From Methylobacterium isbiliense (GTDB lineage: Bacteria > Pseudomonadota > Alphaproteobacteria > Rhizobiales > Beijerinckiaceae), in NCBI RefSeq assembly GCF_022179325.1, contig NZ_BPQQ01000010.1, forward strand, positions 124,001 to 188,000: a stretch of DNA of 64,000 bases, in the 5' to 3' direction. How positions within the stretch are numbered: the first letter of the stretch is position 1; each line of letters starts with the position of its first letter. The notes below the pieces were generated by a model. It was not told the origin of the DNA. It searched no databases and was given only the letters and a program-made list of their open reading frames with translations. The position numbers were made by a program, and so were the translations under genes. This document shows positions 9,319 to 18,364 of the stretch, piece by piece.

Positions 9319-10906
9319 TCATTCCGCCGGCACCGCCTGCGGCACCGGCCGGGCGACCTCGCCCGTGCGGGACGCCGCGTAGAGGAGCACTGCCATCATC
9401 AGGTAGGCCACGGCCAGGCCGGGCTTGACCGCGAAGCCGACCGCCGGGCCGTGCATGAAGCCGAAGAAGGTGAGCACGCCGCCCGCGAGGGCGAAGCCGG
9501 CCGCGCGCCGGAAGTCGCGCTCGATGATGAAGACCGCCACTGCCCCGAGGATCAGGCCTCCGAGGATCGCCCCCTCCCCCAGCACCTCCAGCCCGGCATA
9601 GAGCACGCCGGCCTGGCCGAGCTTGGCGAGGCCGACGGCCGCCGCGCTGGTGCCGGCGGCCCCGAGCGCGCCGTCGATCAGGGTCTTGCCCCAGGCGGCG
9701 AGGTGCGGCGCGAAGGCGAGCACGATGGCGGGCGCGTGGGCGTGCGGGGTCTCCTGGAACGCCTGCGCGCCGATCAGCATGCCGATGTAGAGCAGGATCG
9801 GGGCGATCGCGACCACCGGCACCAGGCTCGACAGCAGCGAGATCAGGTTGAGCCAGGCCAGCACCAGCACGACGATGCCGGTGACGAAGGAATAGCCGAT
9901 GCGCCCGCCCATCGACTTCCAGCCCGGATGGCCGATGTAGACCGCGTTGATGAAGGGGTTGCCCATCAGGCAGCCGATCAGGCTGACGGCGCCGTCGGCG
10001 GTGAGCACGCGGGTGGTCGGATAGGGATCGCCCGCGACCTCCGCGCTCTCGACGTTGTCCATCGCCTCGACGAGGTCGTAGATCCCGAACGGGATCGCCG
10101 TCACCAGGATGATGCCCAGGAACGCGAAGCCGCCGAACACGTGGTCCACGGCCGGCAGCGGCACCGAGAAGCCGATCCCGCCGATCGCCGCCAGGAAGCC
10201 CGACCCGCTCACGCCCCCGGTGTCGAGGCCGAGGAGCGCGGCCGTCCAGGCCACCACCATGCCGAACAGGATGGCGACGAGCCCGGCGGGCATGCGGCCC
10301 GGATAGCGCAGGCCCCCGAACCACGCCATCAGGATGATCGCGAAGGCGACGACGCCGATCACCGGCGTCATGATCATCTCGAGGGCCGGCCGCATGGCGA
10401 TGAAGGTGACCGAGACCCCCGCCAGGGTGCCGAGCAGCGCCGCCCGCGGGGTGATGCGCCGGATCAGCGGCGCGACGAACCCGCCCGCCATCAGGATGAA
10501 GCTCTGGATGAACACCCAGGCGAGACCCGCCTCCCAGCCCTTCACCGGGTCCCCGGTCTGCAGCTTGATCGGCAGCATGATGACGAAGACGACGATGAAC
10601 ATGTGCGGCACGCTGATCCCGGAGGGCAGCGCGCAGACGTCCCGGCGCCCGGTGCGGGCGGCGAGCCGGTAGGCCAGCCACGCGTAATAGGCGGTGGACA
10701 GGAAGAGCATCAGGCCGACCGCCGGCAGGATCCGCCCGAAGGTGATCGCGTCCGGCATGCCGAGCACGAACCGCAGCAGCCCGGTGAGCACCAAGAGGTT
10801 GACCAGGATGTTGGTGCCGAAGCCGAACAGGGCGTTCCAGTCTCCCGGCACCCACAGTGCCGGCCGGAAGCCGGGGGGGGGCCGCAGGGGTCGTCGTGTG
10901 GGCCAT
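9319..10906 (-). CDS. NCS2-type nucleobase permease, frameshifted in a poly-C tract
   Basis: A large inner-membrane transporter with about a dozen hydrophobic segments and family-like stretches (FGFGTNILVNLL, ALPSGISVPHMF, GNPFINAVYIGHPGWK), most similar to uracil/xanthine/AzgA-type permeases. The natural start is the ATG at 10906, preceded by a strong AGAGGAGGA. The N-terminal frame (MAHTTTPAAPP) is separated from the rest by one base at a run of nine C on the coding strand (10873-10881). With eight C the frame would read on as PPGFRPALWVPGDWNALFG. As given, only a GTG-started product from 10851, lacking about 18 residues, could be made. Sequencing error, strain mutation and slip-strand variation are all possible. 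The downstream hydrolase gene suggests shared import and breakdown of a small N-compound. Confidence 0.75.
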
Positions 10907-10925
10907 CCGATCCTCCTCTGCGCGG

Positions 10926-11597
10926 TCAGGCCGAGCGGATCGCCGCGACGGCGGCATCCGTCGCGGCGACCCAGCCGAAGATGCCGCCCTGCGCCGCGAT
11001 CATGGCGAGGCCGGTCTCGTGGAAGTGCGGGACGTAGGAGGCGCAGGCGTCGGCCAGCACCACGCAGCGATAGCCGCGGTCGTTGGCCTCGCGCACGGTG
11101 GTGTGCACGCAGACCTCGGTGGTCACGCCGCCGACGAGCAGCGTGGTGATCCCGTGCGCCTCCAGCACGGCGCCGAGCGGGGTGGCGTAGAACGCCCCCT
11201 TGCCGGGCTTGTCGATGACGATCTCGCCGGGCAGGGGCGCCAGGGCCGGCACGATGGCGTGGCCCGGCTCGCCGCGGATCAGGATGCGCCCCATCGGACC
11301 CGCCTCGCCGATCCGAGCGGTGGGCGCGCCCCGCTCCAGCTTGGCGGGCGGCGCGTCCGAGAGGTCGGGTTCGTGGCCCTCCCGGGTGTGGATCACCAGC
11401 ATCCCGGCCGCGCGGGCGGCCGCCAGCACCGCCCGGCAGGGCTCGACGGCGGCGGCGAGCAGCGAGACGTCGTTGCCGAGGCTCTCCCCGAATCCGCCCG
11501 GCTCCAGGAAGTCCCGCTGCATGTCGATGAGGACCAGCGCCGTGCGGGCCAGATCGACGACCAGCGGTGCGGGCTTCGCCTCGATCAGGACCGGCAT
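10926..11597 (-). CDS. isochorismatase-fold cysteine hydrolase
   Basis: 223 residues from the ATG at 11597. The Asp-Lys-Cys catalytic set of the family is visible: Asp25 in VLIDMQRDF, Lys130 in [10 protein letters not shown], and Cys163 in [12 protein letters not shown]. Members hydrolyse amides such as biuret, ureidoacrylate or N-carbamoylsarcosine. It lies just upstream of the NCS2-type permease on the same strand (20 bases apart), so the pair may take up and hydrolyse a purine- or pyrimidine-derived amide. The exact substrate is not deducible. Confidence 0.82.
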   Translation of the reverse strand: MPVLIEAKPAPLVVDLARTALVLIDMQRDFLEPGGFGESLGNDVSLLAAAVEPCRAVLAAARAAGMLVIHTREGHEPDLSDAPPAKLERGAPTARIGEAGPMGRILIRGEPGHAIVPALAPLPGEIVIDKPGKGAFYATPLGAVLEAHGITTLLVGGVTTEVCVHTTVREANDRGYRCVVLADACASYVPHFHETGLAMIAAQGGIFGWVAATDAAVAAIRSA

Positions 11598-11915
11598 GCC
11601 GGATGTCCTCCGCGGGAGAGGTGCGCGGCCGGCCGAATGTGAGCTTGCGAAGACCCGGCCCGCCCGGGTCGCAGCATGGCAGTTTACGCTATGGAAGGCG
11701 TGCCGAAAGGTTGGCCGGACCTGCCCGGAATCCCGGCACCGGATGGCTGCCGCGTGGGCGCCGGCCGGGTCGCTCCGCGGCGGCCCGGCGGCCGCATCCT
11801 CGCGGTCGCGGGCAGGCCCAGAACCGGTGCGGCCGGGCGGGGTTGACGCTCGCGCCGGCCTCGGGTCACATCGATGGCCGATCCCATTCCGGGTCCGCTT
11901 CCCCAAGGCAGGTGC
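11598..11915. other. divergent intergenic region
   Basis: 318 bases between the isochorismatase-fold gene (leftward) and the small Cys-pair gene (rightward). A possible rightward promoter is TTGACG at 11843-11848, a 17-base spacer, and TCACAT at 11866-11871; the -10 is weak. No RNA gene, repeat or further ORF was recognised. Confidence 0.35.
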
Positions 11916-12176
11916 ATGTCGCAGCGCGCCCCCCAGCTTCGGTCGAGGCCGGCGCCGCACCGGTTCATGATGAGCGCCGACGACGCGGCCTGCCGTGCCT
12001 GCCAGGGGCAGATGCGCTCGCGCGCCGAGGCGCTGCCCCACGCCCGCCTGATGGTGGTGGCCTCGACCCCGGTGATCGAGGCCTTCGGTGGCGGCGTCGA
12101 GACGCGCTATCTCTGCCTGGATTGCGGGCACACGCTGATGCACTCCACCGGCCGCTTCGGGCAGGGCTGGCACTGA
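11916..12176 (+). CDS. small protein with two CxxC pairs, unknown function
   Basis: 86 residues from the ATG at 11916 (an upstream in-frame ATG at 11874 lacks a ribosome site; GGCAGG precedes 11916). Two Cys pairs, CRACQ near residue 27 and CLDCGH near residue 67, could build a zinc ribbon. Between them lies a hydrophobic strand ([15 protein letters not shown]). It is not recognised as a named family. It stands alone between the hydrolase and the ABC exporter. Confidence 0.6.
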   Translation: MSQRAPQLRSRPAPHRFMMSADDAACRACQGQMRSRAEALPHARLMVVASTPVIEAFGGGVETRYLCLDCGHTLMHSTGRFGQGWH

Positions 12177-12314
12177 GACGGCGCGCCCGCGCCGCCCTGG
12201 TCTGACCTGAGGCAGCGCGCCCGCGCTGCATGGCCGCCGTGCTCGCCCCCCGCGTTGTCGGCCCGCGGCCTCCGTGCTAGCGCCGTGGCCCGCAGCAACC
12301 TCGGTCAGGCCAGC

Positions 12315-14102
12315 ATGGCGCGGCGCGCGCTCATCCGGGGCGACACGCTCCCCCTTCTCCTCCGGCTCTGGCGCGACTGGCTGCGGCCGCACGCGGCGAC
12401 GCTCGCCGTGGTGCTGGTGCTGATCGTGGTGGTGGGCGGGGCGACCGGGTTCTATCCGGCCCTGATCAAGACCGCCTTCGATGCCTTCGACGCCAAGGAT
12501 GCGGCGGCGCTGGCCTACGCGCCGGTGCTGGTCGTCGCGGTCACGGCCCTGCGCGGCTTCGCGCTGTTCGCCCAGACGGTGCTCACCAACCGGGTGGTCA
12601 CCCGCGTCGAGGCCGACATGCAGGCCGCGCTCTACGGCCACATGATCGAGGCCGACCTCGCGCAGCTCGGCCGCGAGAGCCCGGCGAGCCTGACCCAGCG
12701 CTTCACCACCGATTTCGCCTTCATCAAGGAGGCGCTCACCCGCATCTCGACGGTCCTGCTGCGCGACGTGGCGATGCTGCTCGCCCTCGCCTGCGCGATG
12801 CTGTGGATGGATCCCTGGCTCACCCTCGGGGCGGCCGTCGTGGTGCCGCTGGTGGCCCAGCCCATCGCCCGCATCGGCCGCAAGCTGCGCCGGGTCTCGA
12901 CCTCGACGCAGGAGCAGGTCGGGGCGACCGCGAGCCTCATCAGCGAGAGCCTCGCGGGCGCGCGCGTCGCCAAGACCTACGGCCTCGAAGGCTACCTCAA
13001 GGCCCGCACCGCCGCCGCCCTCGACGAGGTCCGCCGGCTCAAGATGAAGGCGGCCAATGCCCGCGGGCGGCTCGATCCGCTGCTGGAGATCGGCGGCGGG
13101 CTCGCGGTGGCGGGCGTCCTGCTGCTGATCGGCCAGCGCATCCTGTCAGGCGAGAAGACGGTCGGCGACTTCACCGGCTATGTGGCGGCGCTGCTGCTCG
13201 CCGCCCAGCCCGCCCGGGCGCTCGGCAACCTCAACGCCATCCTGCAGGAGGCGATGGCGGCGCTCGCCCGCACCTTCGCGCTGATGGACGAGGCGCCGCG
13301 GATCCGCGAGGCGCAAGGCGCCCGCCCTCTAGCCGTCGCGGGCGGCGAGATCCGCCTGGAGGGCGTCTGCTTCCGCTACCGCGACGACCAGCCGGCGCTG
13401 GAGGGCATCGACCTCGTGGTGCCGGGGGGCGCCACCACGGCGCTGGTGGGACGCTCCGGCTCGGGCAAGTCGACCCTGCTCTCCCTCGTGCCCCGCCTCT
13501 ACGACGTCGGTGCGGGCCGCCTGCTCATCGACGGGCAGGACGTGCGCGACGTCACCCTCGCCTCGCTGCGCCGGGCGGTGGCGGTGGTGTCGCAGGACGT
13601 CGTCCTGTTCGACGACACCATCGCGCAGAACATCGCCTTCGGCCGCGAGGGCGCGACGCAGCCCGAGATCGAGGCGGCGGCGCGGGCCGCGGCGGCGCAC
13701 GACTTCATCGCCGCCCGGCCGGAGGGCTACGCCTTCCGGGTCGGCCCGGGCGGCGGACGCCTCTCGGGGGGCGAGCGCCAGCGCATCGCGCTCGCGCGGG
13801 CCTTCCTGCGCGACGCGCCGATCCTGCTCCTCGACGAGGCGACCTCGGCGCTCGATGCGGAATCCGAGCGGCTGGTGCAGGCGGCCCTCACCCGGCTGAT
13901 GCGCGGGCGCACCACGCTCGTCATCGCCCATCGCCTCTCGACGGTGCGGGAGGCGGACCGGATCGTCGTGATGGAGGCCGGACGGGTGGTGGAGACGGGC
14001 CGGCACGCCGAGCTGATCGCGCAGGGCGGCACCTATGCCCGGCTCCAGCGCCTGCAGCTCGCGGACGACCCGGCTCCCGCCGCGATCGGCGCCGCGCCGT
14101 GA
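12315..14102 (+). CDS. ABC exporter, fused permease and ATPase (MsbA-like)
   Basis: About 595 residues from the ATG at 12315. The N-terminal half is a six-segment exporter membrane domain. The C-terminal half is a full ATPase: Walker [11 protein letters not shown]-loop [12 protein letters not shown], signature [15 protein letters not shown], Walker [14 protein letters not shown]-loop IAHRLSTV. The type fits lipid A, lipid or drug export as a homodimer. The stop overlaps the GTG start of the next gene by four bases. It is probably not the only msbA-like gene, so the substrate is left open. Confidence 0.88.
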   Translation: MARRALIRGDTLPLLLRLWRDWLRPHAATLAVVLVLIVVVGGATGFYPALIKTAFDAFDAKDAAALAYAPVLVVAVTALRGFALFAQTVLTNRVVTRVEADMQAALYGHMIEADLAQLGRESPASLTQRFTTDFAFIKEALTRISTVLLRDVAMLLALACAMLWMDPWLTLGAAVVVPLVAQPIARIGRKLRRVSTSTQEQVGATASLISESLAGARVAKTYGLEGYLKARTAAALDEVRRLKMKAANARGRLDPLLEIGGGLAVAGVLLLIGQRILSGEKTVGDFTGYVAALLLAAQPARALGNLNAILQEAMAALARTFALMDEAPRIREAQGARPLAVAGGEIRLEGVCFRYRDDQPALEGIDLVVPGGATTALVGRSGSGKSTLLSLVPRLYDVGAGRLLIDGQDVRDVTLASLRRAVAVVSQDVVLFDDTIAQNIAFGREGATQPEIEAAARAAAAHDFIAARPEGYAFRVGPGGGRLSGGERQRIALARAFLRDAPILLLDEATSALDAESERLVQAALTRLMRGRTTLVIAHRLSTVREADRIVVMEAGRVVETGRHAELIAQGGTYARLQRLQLADDPAPAAIGAAP

Positions 14103-14998
14103 AGCCCTTCCCGCCCCCAACCGTGAGCGAGGCCGCCGAGCGCAGCCGCCTTGTCGCGGGCGTCGCCTGGGCGCTGCTCGCGGTCACGATCTGGGGCGGC
14201 TGGTTCGTGGTCACGCGGCGGGCGGTCGGGGCCGGCGGCGTGCTCGGCCCCGCCGACCTCGTGGCCCTGCGCTTCGGGATCGGCGGGATCGTGCTGGCCC
14301 CGGTGCTGCTGCGCCTGGGGCATCTCACGCCTGCCCAGCGCATCGATGCCGTCTGGCTGATCGTCGGCCAGGGCGCGCCCTTCGCCCTCCTGATCTCGAC
14401 CGGGCTGCGCTTCGTCCAGGCGGGCCACGGGGCGGCCCTCACCCCGGGCACGATGCCGCTCCTGGCGGCCCTGTTCGGCATGGTGTTCCTGCGGGACCGG
14501 CCGGGGCGGGTGGCGCTCGCCGGCCTCGTGCTGATCCTGGCGGGCGCCGTCACGCTCGCGGGCGCCTTCCAGAACGCCGAGGAACTGTTCGGCTACGCGA
14601 TGTTCCTCAGCGCCGCGACGCTCTGGGCGATCGGGACGGTGCGGATGCGCCGCTCGACCCTGCGCCCGATCGAGGCGACGGCGCTGATCTGCTGCGCCTC
14701 CTTCGTGCTCTACCTGCCGCCCTACTTCGCCCTCGGCCTCTCGAAGCTCGCCGAGGCGCCCGCCGCCGAGCTGGTCCTGCAGCTCGTCTACCAGGGCGTG
14801 CTCGCGAGCGTCGTCGCGCTCATCGCCTTCAACCGCTCGCTCGCGCTGATCGGGCGGCGCACCCCGGCCTTCACGGCTCTCGTCCCGGTGATCGCGACGC
14901 TGCTCGCGATCCCGGTGCTGGGGGAGATCCCGAGCCTGCCGACCGCGCTCGCCGTCGCGGCGATCGCCTGCGGCGTGCTGCTCACCACGCGCGGGTAA
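14099..14998 (+). CDS. EamA (DMT superfamily) transporter
   Basis: 299 residues with about ten hydrophobic segments in two EamA repeats. Family-type stretches include TIWGGWFVVTRRAVG in the first repeat, and HGAALTPGTMPLLAALFG and TPAFTALVPVIATLLAIPVLGE at the conserved ends. The GTG start overlaps the exporter stop (GTGA). Likely a metabolite exporter of the inner membrane; substrate unknown. Confidence 0.88.
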   Translation: MKPFPPPTVSEAAERSRLVAGVAWALLAVTIWGGWFVVTRRAVGAGGVLGPADLVALRFGIGGIVLAPVLLRLGHLTPAQRIDAVWLIVGQGAPFALLISTGLRFVQAGHGAALTPGTMPLLAALFGMVFLRDRPGRVALAGLVLILAGAVTLAGAFQNAEELFGYAMFLSAATLWAIGTVRMRRSTLRPIEATALICCASFVLYLPPYFALGLSKLAEAPAAELVLQLVYQGVLASVVALIAFNRSLALIGRRTPAFTALVPVIATLLAIPVLGEIPSLPTALAVAAIACGVLLTTRG

Positions 14999-15037
14999 CG
15001 GGAGCAGGATCCGATCGCGCTGCCGTCGACTCCCGCT

Positions 15038-15595
15038 CTACCCGTCGGGCTCGGCGTCGATCACCCGGCGGGCAAGCGCCAGGGCGAAGCCGGCCCGCGC
15101 CATCGCGCCGATGTCGCGCTCGCGCGCCGCGGCCCGGGCATCCGGCCGGCGGAAGGGGCCGAGCCGGCGGCGGCGGGCATAGGCGCGGGCCGCGTCCTCC
15201 TCCCCGTTCTCCTCCGCGCCCGGATCGCGCTCGGCTTCCTCGGCGGCGAGCGCCGCCGCGACGACTTCGCGCTCCACGCCCTTGGCGGCGAGCTTGGCCT
15301 GGATCGCCCGGGCCGAGCCGCCCCGGCGGCGCAGCGAGCGGACCTTGGCGGTGGCGAACACGGTGTCGTCGATGAGGCCGGCGCCGACCGCCCTGGCGAC
15401 CACCGCCTCGATCATCTCGGCGTAATCCGCCGGATCCTCCTCGCGCAGGCGGCAGCGCGCCGCCACGCGCCGCTGCAGCACCCGGCGCAGCATCTCGGTC
15501 GAGGCGCCGTAGCGTTCGAGATAGTGCAGAGCCGCCCGCTCCAGGTAGGCGGCCGTGACCGGCCGCGGCGGTCGGGGCGCTTCGGAGGGCGCCAT
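15038..15595 (-). CDS. recX: RecX-family regulatory protein
   Basis: 185 residues of three-helix RecX repeats (AALHYLERYGAS, YAEMIEAVVARAVGAGLIDD, AIQAKLAAKGVEREVV). RecX binds RecA filaments and limits recombination. The ATG overlaps the stop of the upstream polysaccharide flippase gene (TCAT/ATGA junction), so the two may be translated together, an odd pairing. No recA is in the window. Confidence 0.85.
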   Translation of the reverse strand: MAPSEAPRPPRPVTAAYLERAALHYLERYGASTEMLRRVLQRRVAARCRLREEDPADYAEMIEAVVARAVGAGLIDDTVFATAKVRSLRRRGGSARAIQAKLAAKGVEREVVAAALAAEEAERDPGAEENGEEDAARAYARRRRLGPFRRPDARAAARERDIGAMARAGFALALARRVIDAEPDG

Positions 15596-17028
15596 CACCC
15601 GATCGCCGCGGGGTGTCGCGGCCGCAGACCCGCCACGACGCCGCGCAGACCCGCGATGTCGAAGCGCCACGCCAGCCCGGCATAGAGCGCCGCGCCGAGC
15701 GGCACGCTCGCGGCGAGCGACAGCCAGGGCGGGAGCCCGCGCAGCGGCAGGAGCGCGGCGGTCATCAGGCCGGTCGCCAGGACCGCGCCGACGAGATCGG
15801 CGAGCGGCAGGCGCAGGCGCTCCGGCCCGCGCAAGGCGCGCCAGCCGAGGTAGGCCAGCGCCGCGACGGCCCCGAGCGATTGCGCCGCCGCGATGCCGAA
15901 GGCCCCGAACGGCCCGGTCAGCCCCGCGATCGCCAGTGCATTGGCCGCAAGCCCGATGAGCGCGGCCACGATGACGGGCCGCGTGCGGCGGCGGATCTGA
16001 AACACCGGGTTGAGTCCGAACAGCAGGAGCGCGGTCGCGAGGAAGCCGGGCAGGAGCGGCGCCAGATAGGCCGTGAAGTGACCGCGATAGGCCGGCGGGA
16101 TCGCGACGGCTTCCAGGGCGGGCGACACGGTCCAGAACCCGGCCGCGGTGGGCAGGAGGATCGCCGCCACGAGGGCGAGGTTGCGCGCGACCTGGGCCTC
16201 GCCGGCGGCGCGCCCCTCCGCCTCCTCGGCCCGGACGGCGAGCTGGAACAGCATGACGTCGAGGGCGGTGCCGAGCGTCATGAACACCCGCACGCCGATA
16301 TCGGCCGCGAGCGCGAAGTAGCCGGCCTGCGAGAGGCCCGCGGTCAGCGCCACCGCGCCGCGGTTGGCGAAGGGCATGAGCTGGAACACGACGATGGCGG
16401 CGATGAGCGGCAGGCCGTAGGCCAGGAAGCGTCGCAGGTGCGCCCGTCCGCGGCGTGGCGCGGGGCGGTGCGGGGCATCGGCGAGCGCACCACTCAGGAG
16501 CAGGGCGGCCAGGAATTGGCCGATCCCGGCCGCGGCCACCACCGCGGCGGCGCTCCCGGTCGCCCAGGCCGCGCCGGCCATGAACACGACGGCGAAGCCG
16601 CATTTCGCCAGCACGAGCAGCAGGTAGAGGCGGCCGACGAACAGCGCCCGGGCGAGCGCGGTCTGGTAGTCGAAGACCCCGATCCCGATTGCCGCGAGGG
16701 CCGCGGCGCCGGCCATCAGGGCGGAGTCGCCGAGGAGCGGCCAGCTCGCGACGCACAGCAGCGCCGTGGCGCCGAGCCCCAGCCCGATCGCCCCGTAGGC
16801 GCGGTCCAGGGTCGCCCGAATCGACGGCTTGGCTTCGCGCACCCGCGCCGAATAGTGCCGCGTCGCCGACAGGCGCAGCCACTCGAACGACAGGGTGGTG
16901 AGCACCGTCGCTCCGGCGATGCCGAGCGCGAAGGCCCCGAACCCCTCGGGTCCCAGGATCTGCGCGACGAGCAGGCCGAGGGCGAGGTTCAGGATCGCAT
17001 TGACCACGTAGGCTGCGACGACCGCCAT
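15595..17028 (-). CDS. polysaccharide flippase of the MOP superfamily
   Basis: 477 residues with about 12-14 hydrophobic segments. The start is AYVVNAILNLALGLLVAQIL followed by GPEGFGAFALG, the typical opening of Wzx/PST-type O-antigen or exopolysaccharide flippases. It probably moves lipid-linked glycans across the inner membrane. It sits at the edge of the photosynthesis island and may relate functionally to the glycosyltransferase and AlgX/J-like genes at 20-21.8 kb. Confidence 0.85.
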   Translation of the reverse strand: MAVVAAYVVNAILNLALGLLVAQILGPEGFGAFALGIAGATVLTTLSFEWLRLSATRHYSARVREAKPSIRATLDRAYGAIGLGLGATALLCVASWPLLGDSALMAGAAALAAIGIGVFDYQTALARALFVGRLYLLLVLAKCGFAVVFMAGAAWATGSAAAVVAAAGIGQFLAALLLSGALADAPHRPAPRRGRAHLRRFLAYGLPLIAAIVVFQLMPFANRGAVALTAGLSQAGYFALAADIGVRVFMTLGTALDVMLFQLAVRAEEAEGRAAGEAQVARNLALVAAILLPTAAGFWTVSPALEAVAIPPAYRGHFTAYLAPLLPGFLATALLLFGLNPVFQIRRRTRPVIVAALIGLAANALAIAGLTGPFGAFGIAAAQSLGAVAALAYLGWRALRGPERLRLPLADLVGAVLATGLMTAALLPLRGLPPWLSLAASVPLGAALYAGLAWRFDIAGLRGVVAGLRPRHPAAIG

Positions 17029-17135
17029 CGAGAGGGATTAGACCGACCGCAAGGGCCGCTCAATGGCCGTCCCGGCCGCGCGTCGTCGCGGCCGGTCCTT
17101 GCCCCCGAACCGCACCGGAAGCAGGGCCGGTCGCA

Positions 17136-17315
17136 TCACTCCGCGGAGGGCGTCCGGCCGGAAGGGGTCTCGCGGGACGCCCGGCCCTCGGCTCGGGCCG
17201 CCGCCTCGCCGCGCCTGCGGTCGCGGCGCAGCACCCAGAGCTGCCAGAAGCCGAGCCCCAGCACGATGCCGAAGACGAGGGCGATCTTCAGGAACGCGAA
17301 GACGGCGTCGCTCAT
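17136..17315 (-). CDS. 59-residue membrane protein coupled to crtB
   Basis: MSDAVFAFLKIALVFGIVLG starts a single transmembrane helix (to about residue 29, GFWQLWVL), followed by a basic RRDRRR stop-transfer and a hydrophilic tail to residue 59. The ATG overlaps the crtB stop by four bases (ATGA), so translation is almost certainly coupled. It has N-in or N-out single-span topology with a positive cytoplasmic face. It is not recognised as a named family. Likely role: anchor or small partner of carotenoid enzymes (inference). Confidence 0.7.
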   Translation of the reverse strand: MSDAVFAFLKIALVFGIVLGLGFWQLWVLRRDRRRGEAAARAEGRASRETPSGRTPSAE

Positions 17316-18364
17316 GAGGGCGCCGGATCGCGGACGCTCTCACGCTCGCGCAGGATCTCGATGAGGTCGAGGAACCGCTCCGCGCGCGTGGCGAGGTCCC
17401 ACCAGGGCAGGGTCGGCGCTGCGGCCTGGGGCAGCGCGGCGACGGCCTCGACCAGGAAGGCAGCCTCGGGCAGCGGCGGCCAGGGCACGCCGCCGGCCGC
17501 GAGAGGCAGCCCGGCGCGGGCGAGGAGCGCGGCCTTGCGGGGGCCCGTCACCCGGGCGCGCTGCGACACCGGATCGAGGCCCTGGCGCTCCAGCGACCGG
17601 CCGATCTCGGCGTAGATCAGCCGCGCCGCCCGCACGGCGGGGCGGCAGCCGGCCGGCAGCAGGGCGATGCCGGGCTCCGAGCGCAGGTAGAGCAGGTCCG
17701 CCGCGCGCAGGAGCCGCGTCACCACGGCGGCGAGGGCCGGGCTCGGGTGGGGATGGGCCAGGAAGGCGTCGGGGTCGAGGCCGGCCTCGCGCATCCAGCT
17801 CTCGGGCAGGTAGAGGCGCCCGGCCCGCGCATCCTCGCCGACATCCCGGGCGATGTTGGTGAGCTGCATGGCGATGCCGAGGTCGCAGGCCCGGGCGAGG
17901 GCGACGGGCGAGCGCTCCCCCATCACGACGGTCATCATCGCGCCCACCGAGCCCGCGACGCGGGCCGCGTAGGCGCAGAGCGCCGGCAGATCGGCGTAGC
18001 GGCGGCCCGCGGCGTCCCAGGCGAGGCCGTCGAGGAGGGCCGCAGGCAGGGCCTGGGGCATGGCGGTGCGGGCCACCACCTCGGCCAGCGCCCGGTCGGC
18101 CGGGCTGTCCCAGGGCCGGCCCGCATAGGCGCGGGAGAGCCGCTCGCGCAGCACCGGCACCGCATCCGCCCGCCGGGCTCCGGTGTCCACCGCATCGTCC
18201 GAGAGGCGGCAGAAGGCGTAGAGGGCGTAGGCGTCGCGCCGCACGGTCCGAGGCAGCAGCCAGGAGGCGGCGTAGAAGCTGCGCGAGCCGGTCCGGATCG
18301 CTGCCCGGCAGGCGGCGTGGTCGGCGGCGTCGGCGAGCGGCAAGTCAGGCGAAGAGCGCAGCAT
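17312..18364 (-). CDS. crtB: phytoene synthase
   Basis: 350 residues. CrtB condenses two geranylgeranyl diphosphates to phytoene, the first carotenoid step. Both Asp-rich motifs are intact: FCRLSDDAVD near residue 51 and LTNIARDVGEDA near residue 167, which bind Mg-diphosphate. The start overlaps the crtI 3' end by 20 bases, so crtI-crtB-small ORF is a coupled unit transcribed from the crtI promoter with its PpsR site. Confidence 0.95.
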   Translation of the reverse strand: MLRSSPDLPLADAADHAACRAAIRTGSRSFYAASWLLPRTVRRDAYALYAFCRLSDDAVDTGARRADAVPVLRERLSRAYAGRPWDSPADRALAEVVARTAMPQALPAALLDGLAWDAAGRRYADLPALCAYAARVAGSVGAMMTVVMGERSPVALARACDLGIAMQLTNIARDVGEDARAGRLYLPESWMREAGLDPDAFLAHPHPSPALAAVVTRLLRAADLLYLRSEPGIALLPAGCRPAVRAARLIYAEIGRSLERQGLDPVSQRARVTGPRKAALLARAGLPLAAGGVPWPPLPEAAFLVEAVAALPQAAAPTLPWWDLATRAERFLDLIEILRERESVRDPAPS

